Positions 5,825-8,731 of a stretch of 8,731 nt of DNA are shown here, piece by piece (within the stretch, counting starts at the first letter, position 1; each line of letters opens with the position of its first letter). The DNA lies in the NCBI GenBank assembly GCA_937864275.1, contig CALMIW010000117.1:1-8731 (forward strand), written 5' to 3'. The notes beneath the pieces are model-generated. The model worked only from the letters and a program-made list of their open reading frames with translations. It made no database searches and was not told the DNA's origin. Source of the stretch: an uncultured Dehalococcoidia bacterium. GTDB lineage: Bacteria > Chloroflexota > Dehalococcoidia > Tepidiformales > Tepidiformaceae. Position numbers and translations under genes: made by a program.

Positions 5825-6558
5825 CGCCCATCCGCCAGTACCTCGACCTGCTCTCCGTGCAACTGCGCTCCATGCGCGATGAAATCTGGTTTGTCGTCGT
5901 CCTCCATGTCGCGCTCTCGCTGGGCCTCGTCCTCGGCATGGGATACCTCATCCCGGACATCTCCGAGGACGCCGCGATGTACCTCGTGACCGGCTCCGCG
6001 ACCCAGTCCTTCGTGACGGTAGGGCTGGTGATGCTTCCCCAGCTGCTGGCGCAGTCCCGCGCCGAGGGCAGGATGGAGTACTTCCTCACCCTCCCCATCA
6101 GCCGCGAGGCCTATATCCTCTCGCTCGTGACTGTGGTCGCCGTCATGGCGCTCCCCGGGGTCGCCTTCTCCCTTGCCTTCGGCGCCTGGTACTACGGGTT
6201 CGCTCTCACCTTCGAGCCGGCATTCCTGCTGGTGATGGTCCTCTCCGTTCTCTCCCTCGCTGGCGTGGGCGTGGCGATGGCGGTGTACATCCCCCACCAG
6301 CAGGCGACGAACGCCGCAACCCAGCTCATCATCTTCTACGTCCTCTTCTTCTCGCCCGTCATCTTCCCGGCGTCGCAGCTGCCGGATGTGCTGCAGCACA
6401 CCGCGCACGCGGCCCCGCCGACCTATGCGGCCGATGCCGTCAGGGCGACCATCACCGATGTCCCCGGCACCTCGCTCAACAAGGACCTCTCCGTCATGGG
6501 CGGCTTCGCAGTGGCAACCATCGCGCTCAGCGCGTTCGCCATTCGCAGGCGCGGGTAG
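5821..6558 (+). CDS. ABC-2 type transporter permease
   Basis: A 245-residue integral membrane protein, partner of the ATPase just upstream. The GTG start overlaps the ATPase stop (GTGA) and has GGAGG 7 nt upstream (5809-5813); longer in-frame versions lack such a site. Six membrane segments can be seen, roughly at residues 23-43, 57-77, 98-120, 132-156, 165-187 and 224-242, the usual six-helix ABC-2 topology. The SRAEGRMEYFLTLPISREAY loop (79-98) between segments 2 and 3 is the typical coupling region, and QLPDVLQHTAHAAPPTYAAD (186-205) resembles the conserved region before the last helix. The C-terminus ends in a basic IRRRG. ABC-2 permeases export drugs, polysaccharides, lipids or peptides; nothing here fixes the substrate. 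The gene is followed by a long hairpin (6585-6629). Confidence 0.9.
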   Translation: MTPIRQYLDLLSVQLRSMRDEIWFVVVLHVALSLGLVLGMGYLIPDISEDAAMYLVTGSATQSFVTVGLVMLPQLLAQSRAEGRMEYFLTLPISREAYILSLVTVVAVMALPGVAFSLAFGAWYYGFALTFEPAFLLVMVLSVLSLAGVGVAMAVYIPHQQATNAATQLIIFYVLFFSPVIFPASQLPDVLQHTAHAAPPTYAADAVRATITDVPGTSLNKDLSVMGGFAVATIALSAFAIRRRG

Positions 6559-6584
6559 CCCGTTCCGGGCCGCGCACCCCTCTC

Positions 6585-6629
6585 GCGATTTGCCGCCACG
6601 GCGCCCCCAACGCCGCGGCGGCAAGTCGC
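6585..6629. terminator. Long hairpin between the convergent permease and MarR genes
   Basis: Arms GCGATTTGCCGCCACGGCG (6585-6603) and CGCCGCGGCGGCAAGTCGC (6611-6629) pair at 17 of 19 positions around a 7-nt CCCCCAA loop. One of the two exceptions is a G-U pair in RNA. It lies in the 82-nt gap between convergent genes, as expected of a bidirectional terminator. There is no T-run on either side, so it may be a stem that needs Rho or that protects mRNA ends. Confidence 0.65.
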
Positions 6630-6640
6630 CATATCCTGCG

Positions 6641-7183
6641 TCAGACCGTCGCCTCTCCCACCCGGGGCGAACTCTCGAGCGTCTTGCGCACCCGCTGGGC
6701 GTTCGCGAGCCAGAGCCTTCGCGAAAGGCGCGCCACGGTCGCCTGCTCTTCGGGCGTGATCTCCCAGGAGAGGCTGTTGATCGTCTCCGCCTGGCGGCGC
6801 GACCCTTCGTCGGCCGGCTTTCTCCCCGCATCGGGGATTCGCACGATCACCAGCCGCCGGTCGTTCGTCGCCGCTTCCCTCAAGACGAGGCCCCGCTTCT
6901 CCAGCCGCGTGACCGCGTTCACGACGGTGGACCGGCCCAGCCAGAGCGATTCGGCAAGCCGGCGCGGCTCGCTTTCCCGCACCAGTTCCAGCATGGCAAG
7001 GATGCGCCACTCGTCGCGGGTCAGCCCCATGCCGCGTAGTGAGTCGGCGTAGAGCGCCTCGAGGAGCTGCCCGGCGGAGATCAGGTTGTAGCCCGCCCAG
7101 TAGCGCCCGGGATCGGCGCCGCGGGCGGCCATCCACTCCTGGAAGCGGGCCTCAACCTTCGACGTCGCATGGTCCTGATCCAC
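6641..7183 (-). CDS. MarR-family transcriptional regulator
   Basis: A 180-residue winged-helix DNA-binding protein. The GTG at 7183 (MDQDHATSKVEARF) is preferred because GGAGG lies 6 nt upstream (7190-7194); a longer in-frame version from a GTG at 7234 would translate through an inverted repeat and has no ribosome site. An N-terminal helical dimerisation region (1-53) is followed by LTRDEWRILAMLELV (54-68), the HTH with recognition helix GRSTVVNAVTRLEKRGLV (83-100), and a wing REAATNDRRLVIVRI (102-116). A C-terminal helix pair (141-170) completes the dimer interface. MarR proteins usually repress nearby genes and release DNA on binding small aromatic or oxidising signals. The adjacent convergent ABC exporter is the likely target, but autoregulation through the repeat at 7208-7244 is equally plausible. 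The ligand is unknown. Confidence 0.9.
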   Translation of the reverse strand: MDQDHATSKVEARFQEWMAARGADPGRYWAGYNLISAGQLLEALYADSLRGMGLTRDEWRILAMLELVRESEPRRLAESLWLGRSTVVNAVTRLEKRGLVLREAATNDRRLVIVRIPDAGRKPADEGSRRQAETINSLSWEITPEEQATVARLSRRLWLANAQRVRKTLESSPRVGEATV

Positions 7184-7189
7184 TGCCAA

Positions 7190-7194
7190 CCTCC
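7190..7194 (-). promoter_or_regulatory. Ribosome binding site deciding the MarR start
   Basis: GGAGG on the minus strand, 6 nt before the GTG at 7183. It supports the shorter 180-residue protein over the 197-residue version. Confidence 0.75.
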
Positions 7195-7207
7195 GGGACG
7201 CGAAACA

Positions 7208-7244
7208 ACCGCAAACAGGATGCAGGGTGTCCACCGTTTGCGGT
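7208..7244. repeat. Spaced 9-bp inverted repeat in the MarR leader (possible operator)
   Basis: ACCGCAAAC (7208-7216) and GTTTGCGGT (7236-7244) are perfect inverted copies separated by 19 nt. On the minus strand they flank a TGGACA that could act as a -35 for the MarR gene, though no good -10 follows. The centre-to-centre distance of 28 nt is close to three helix turns, which suits two protein dimers or a looping site, or the arms could form a leader hairpin. Confidence 0.5.
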
Positions 7245-7281
7245 AGGGCAGCCGGCCACCCCCGGTCGCGGCCCGCGCGCG

Positions 7282-7310
7282 AAAAAGTCCCGGCCAGTGC
7301 GGCCGGGACT
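7282..7310 (-). terminator. Intrinsic terminator of the infA-gerW unit
   Basis: On the minus strand, AGTCCCGGCC-GCACT-GGCCGGGACT forms a perfect 10-bp GC-rich stem with a 5-nt loop, followed directly by TTTT (five Ts counting the stem end). It starts about 30 nt after the stop of the GerW-like gene. This is the clearest Rho-independent terminator in the window, and it separates the infA unit from the MarR gene. Confidence 0.88.
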
Positions 7311-7340
7311 CGTCCATTCTCGAAGCAGTCGGTGAGAGGC

Positions 7341-7760
7341 TTATCCCCGGATGATGCGCTTCAGGGCGCGCAGGCAGAGCCACGCGGTGAACCCGCTCGC
7401 CAGGATCAGCGGCACCGCCGCCACCGGGTCGTTCGCGCGCTTGAACTCGGCGCGCCCGTCCCGGATCTCGATGAAGCCCAGGGGCGAGGCCATCACGCCG
7501 CCGCCACCGCCGGAGCCTTCGCCGATCTCGCCGGCTTCGCTGCCTTCTTCGATTCCTCGGCCACTGCCGCCGCCGAAGCCCCATCGCACCTTCGCGACCG
7601 GGACCACGGTGATGCCCTCGCGGTCCACCGGCTGCCCGAAGACGGCGTTCGCGCCGGCATGCAGGCCCACGCGCTCCGCCAGCGCCTGCACCATGTGGTC
7701 GGTCTTCCCTCGCGCGGCCTCTTCGGCTTCGCGCAGTACGCGGCTCAGGTCGTCAGTCAT
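7341..7760 (-). CDS. GerW/YtfJ family protein
   Basis: A 139-residue protein of the family named after Bacillus GerW (YtfJ), a spore-coat-associated protein needed for germination in that genus. Key parts are the N-terminal helix with LAERVGLHAGANAVFGQPVD (27-46), the strand GITVVPVAKVRWGFGGGSGR (49-68), a glycine-rich stretch to GGGGGVMASPLGFIEI (84-99), and a hydrophobic C-terminal segment (about 111-130) that could anchor it in the membrane. Family members also occur in organisms not known to make spores, where the role is undefined, so a sporulation role should not be assumed. ATG start with GGAGG 9 nt upstream (7770-7774). The gene begins 40 nt after infA on the same strand and is followed by a strong terminator, so the two probably share a transcript. 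Confidence 0.85.
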   Translation of the reverse strand: MTDDLSRVLREAEEAARGKTDHMVQALAERVGLHAGANAVFGQPVDREGITVVPVAKVRWGFGGGSGRGIEEGSEAGEIGEGSGGGGGVMASPLGFIEIRDGRAEFKRANDPVAAVPLILASGFTAWLCLRALKRIIRG

Positions 7761-7800
7761 GGTCTGTACCCTCCACGCGCCGCGTCCGAAGCACTGGCGC

Positions 7801-8019
7801 CTACTTGAACCGGTAGGTGATCCGGCCCTTGGTCAGGTCGTACGGCGAAAGCTCTACGAGCACACGGTCGCCGGTCAGGATCTTGATGTAGTTCTTCCGG
7901 ATCTTCCCGCTGATATGCGCCAGCACGACATGGCCGTTCGCCAGCTCAACCCGGAACTGTGCGTCCGGCAGCGGCTGCGTCACGATACCTTCGACCTCAA
8001 TAGCTTCCTTCTTTGCCAA
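7801..8019 (-). CDS. infA: Translation initiation factor IF-1
   Basis: A 72-residue protein, exactly the usual IF-1 size, with an OB-fold sequence: MAKKEAIEVEGIVTQPLPDA (1-20), FRVELANGHVVLAHISGKIR (22-41), KNYIKILTGDRVLVELSPYD (42-61) and LTKGRITYRFK (62-72). IF-1 binds the A-site of the 30S subunit and assists IF-2 and IF-3 during initiation. The start codon is TTG, with GGGAG 9 nt upstream (8029-8033); the strongly conserved MAKKE start supports it. infA is usually near ribosomal protein genes (rpmJ, rpsM) in bacteria; here it stands apart with a GerW-like gene downstream and a tRNA methylthiotransferase divergent upstream. Confidence 0.97.
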   Translation of the reverse strand: MAKKEAIEVEGIVTQPLPDAQFRVELANGHVVLAHISGKIRKNYIKILTGDRVLVELSPYDLTKGRITYRFK

Positions 8020-8131
8020 ACAGGGACACTCCCAAACCGAAATGTGATTACCCTAACCGTACCACATTCGAGCCCCCTCCGAAGCGAAACTCCCGGTGTT
8101 CGGGGTCACAATTCGCGATACGCTGTCCTCA
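8020..8131. promoter_or_regulatory. Divergent promoter region of infA and the methylthiotransferase gene
   Basis: 112 bases between divergent starts. On the minus strand two adjacent TANNNT hexamers (TACGGT and TAGGGT, 8050-8061) lie about 30-40 nt before the infA TTG and are the best -10 candidates, with no clear -35. On the plus strand TACGCT (8119-8124) precedes the methylthiotransferase ATG. No small gene or hairpin was found here. Confidence 0.4.
8119..8124 (+). promoter_or_regulatory. Possible -10 element of a leaderless methylthiotransferase transcript
   Basis: TACGCT ends 7 nt before the ATG at 8132, with no Shine-Dalgarno sequence between. This is the same layout as at 812-817 and at 4385-4390. 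Confidence 0.4.
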
Positions 8132-8731
8132 ATGGCCCGCCCTCTCGCCGCCGTCATCACCCTTGGCTGCAAGCTCAACATCGCCGATAGCGACGAGATC
8201 GCGCAGCAATTGCGCGGCGCGGGTTTCGACGTGGTCGATGCGGTCTGCGAAGCGGACGCCTTCGTCCTCAATACCTGCTCCGTGACCCACGTGGCCGATG
8301 CGAAGTCGCGCAAGCTCATCCGCTCCGTGCGCCGCGTGTCGCCGGGAGCCGCCGTCACGGTCACCGGTTGCTTCCCCCAATCGGCGGGCTTCGAAGCCGT
8401 CCGGGATCTCGGGGCGGACTTCGTCACCGGCACGCGCGATTCCGACAAATCGGCGCTCGTCGAATTCCTCCGTCCCTACGCAACCGCTTCGGCCCGCTCG
8501 GCTCCCCCGCCGGCGGCCGCCGCTGCCTCGCGCGCCTTCGTGAAAGCCCAGGAGGGATGCAACGACGTTTGCGCCTTCTGCATCGTCCCGCGCACCCGCG
8601 GCCGCGAAGAGTCCCGCACGGTCGACCGCGTGGCCGCCGAGGTCCAGCGCGCGGTCGAAGCCGGCGTGCGCGAAGTGGTCGTCACGGGCACGCAGCTCGG
8701 CGCCTGGGGCCGCGATCTGCTCACGCCGCTC
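8132..8731 (+). CDS. mtaB: MtaB/MiaB-type tRNA methylthiotransferase (radical SAM), N-terminal part
   Basis: 200 codons running off the right edge. The UPF0004 domain has its three iron-sulfur cysteines in order: Cys13 in TLGCKLNIADSDE, Cys49 in NTCSVTHVAD and Cys80 in VTGCFPQ. An alanine/proline-rich linker (118-133) leads to the radical SAM motif in QEGCNDVCAFCIVPRTRGRE (140-159) with Cys143, Cys147 and Cys150 in the CxxxCxxC arrangement, then VVVTGTQLGAWGRDL (182-196). These enzymes insert a methylthio group into modified adenosines next to the anticodon. The TLGCKLN start and the TG-x-x-LG-x-x-G-x-DL segment favour the MtaB group (t6A37 to ms2t6A37) over MiaB, but the missing C-terminal half would decide. 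The TRAM domain, if present, is outside the window. The ATG at 8132 lacks a ribosome site and a leaderless message is likely. Confidence 0.88.
   Translation, partial: MARPLAAVITLGCKLNIADSDEIAQQLRGAGFDVVDAVCEADAFVLNTCSVTHVADAKSRKLIRSVRRVSPGAAVTVTGCFPQSAGFEAVRDLGADFVTGTRDSDKSALVEFLRPYATASARSAPPPAAAAASRAFVKAQEGCNDVCAFCIVPRTRGREESRTVDRVAAEVQRAVEAGVREVVVTGTQLGAWGRDLLTPL

Noticed and set aside
5776..6831. A 351-codon minus-strand open frame antisense to the permease and overlapping the MarR gene
   Set aside because: Low-complexity Arg/Gly/Glu/His composition with no domain. It opposes a permease with clear membrane segments and a strong ribosome site, and crosses the end of the MarR gene in another frame.
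7501..7570. Repetitive GC-rich stretch that could be a simple repeat
   Set aside because: It encodes the glycine-rich region expected in GerW-like proteins, so coding explains it.
7351..8190. A 279-codon plus-strand frame across the GerW-like gene and infA
   Set aside because: It is antisense to infA, which is certain, and to the GerW-like gene; Pro/Arg/Ser-rich with no domain.

Overview
This is a GC-rich bacterial window with tightly packed genes and frequent GTG/TTG starts. The gene types present (DinB-like and DUF1697 proteins, an Asp-box repeat protein, ChrA, an actinobacterial/chloroflexal-style IF-1, a GerW-like protein) fit Chloroflexota or a similar high-GC lineage. No single gene fixes the taxonomy, so this is inference. 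No rRNA, tRNA, CRISPR array, transposase or phage gene was found.

Layout, left to right. (1) 1-657, minus strand: N-terminal part of a secreted vanadium-dependent haloperoxidase-related protein, cut by the window edge. (2) 827-1351, plus: a DUF1697 protein, convergent with (3) 1358-1888, minus: a DinB-like putative metalloprotein. Their stop codons lie in the two arms of one small hairpin. (4) 1973-3112, minus: a cytoplasmic protein with six Asp-box (BNR) repeats. A perfect 14-bp inverted repeat separates it from the DinB gene. (5) 3182-4378, minus: a two-domain ChrA chromate transporter. (6) 4549-6558, plus: a three-gene unit encoding a 108-residue protein of unknown family, an ABC ATPase and an ABC-2 permease. 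It starts from a good sigma70-type promoter whose -35 box lies in a perfect AT-rich palindrome. (7) 6641-7183, minus: a MarR-family regulator, convergent with the ABC unit across a long hairpin. (8) 7341-8019, minus: infA (TTG start) followed by a GerW/YtfJ-like gene, ending in a clear intrinsic terminator. (9) 8132-8731, plus: N-terminal 200 residues of an MtaB/MiaB-type tRNA methylthiotransferase, divergent from infA and cut by the window edge.

How the parts may work together: the ABC unit looks like an export module of unknown substrate, and the adjacent MarR protein is the obvious candidate regulator, although I see no shared operator sequence that proves it. infA and the tRNA methylthiotransferase are housekeeping translation genes. 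The other genes look like independent units.

Two translation-start styles coexist. Most genes have a strong Shine-Dalgarno sequence. chrA, the DUF1697 gene and the methylthiotransferase gene lack one and instead have a TANNCT hexamer ending 6-9 nt before the start codon, which suggests leaderless transcripts.

I saw no gene set that is clearly a new defence or mobile system. The best candidates for something undescribed are the unknown 108-residue protein with its ABC exporter, and the two perfect palindromes at 1909-1942 and 4482-4505.
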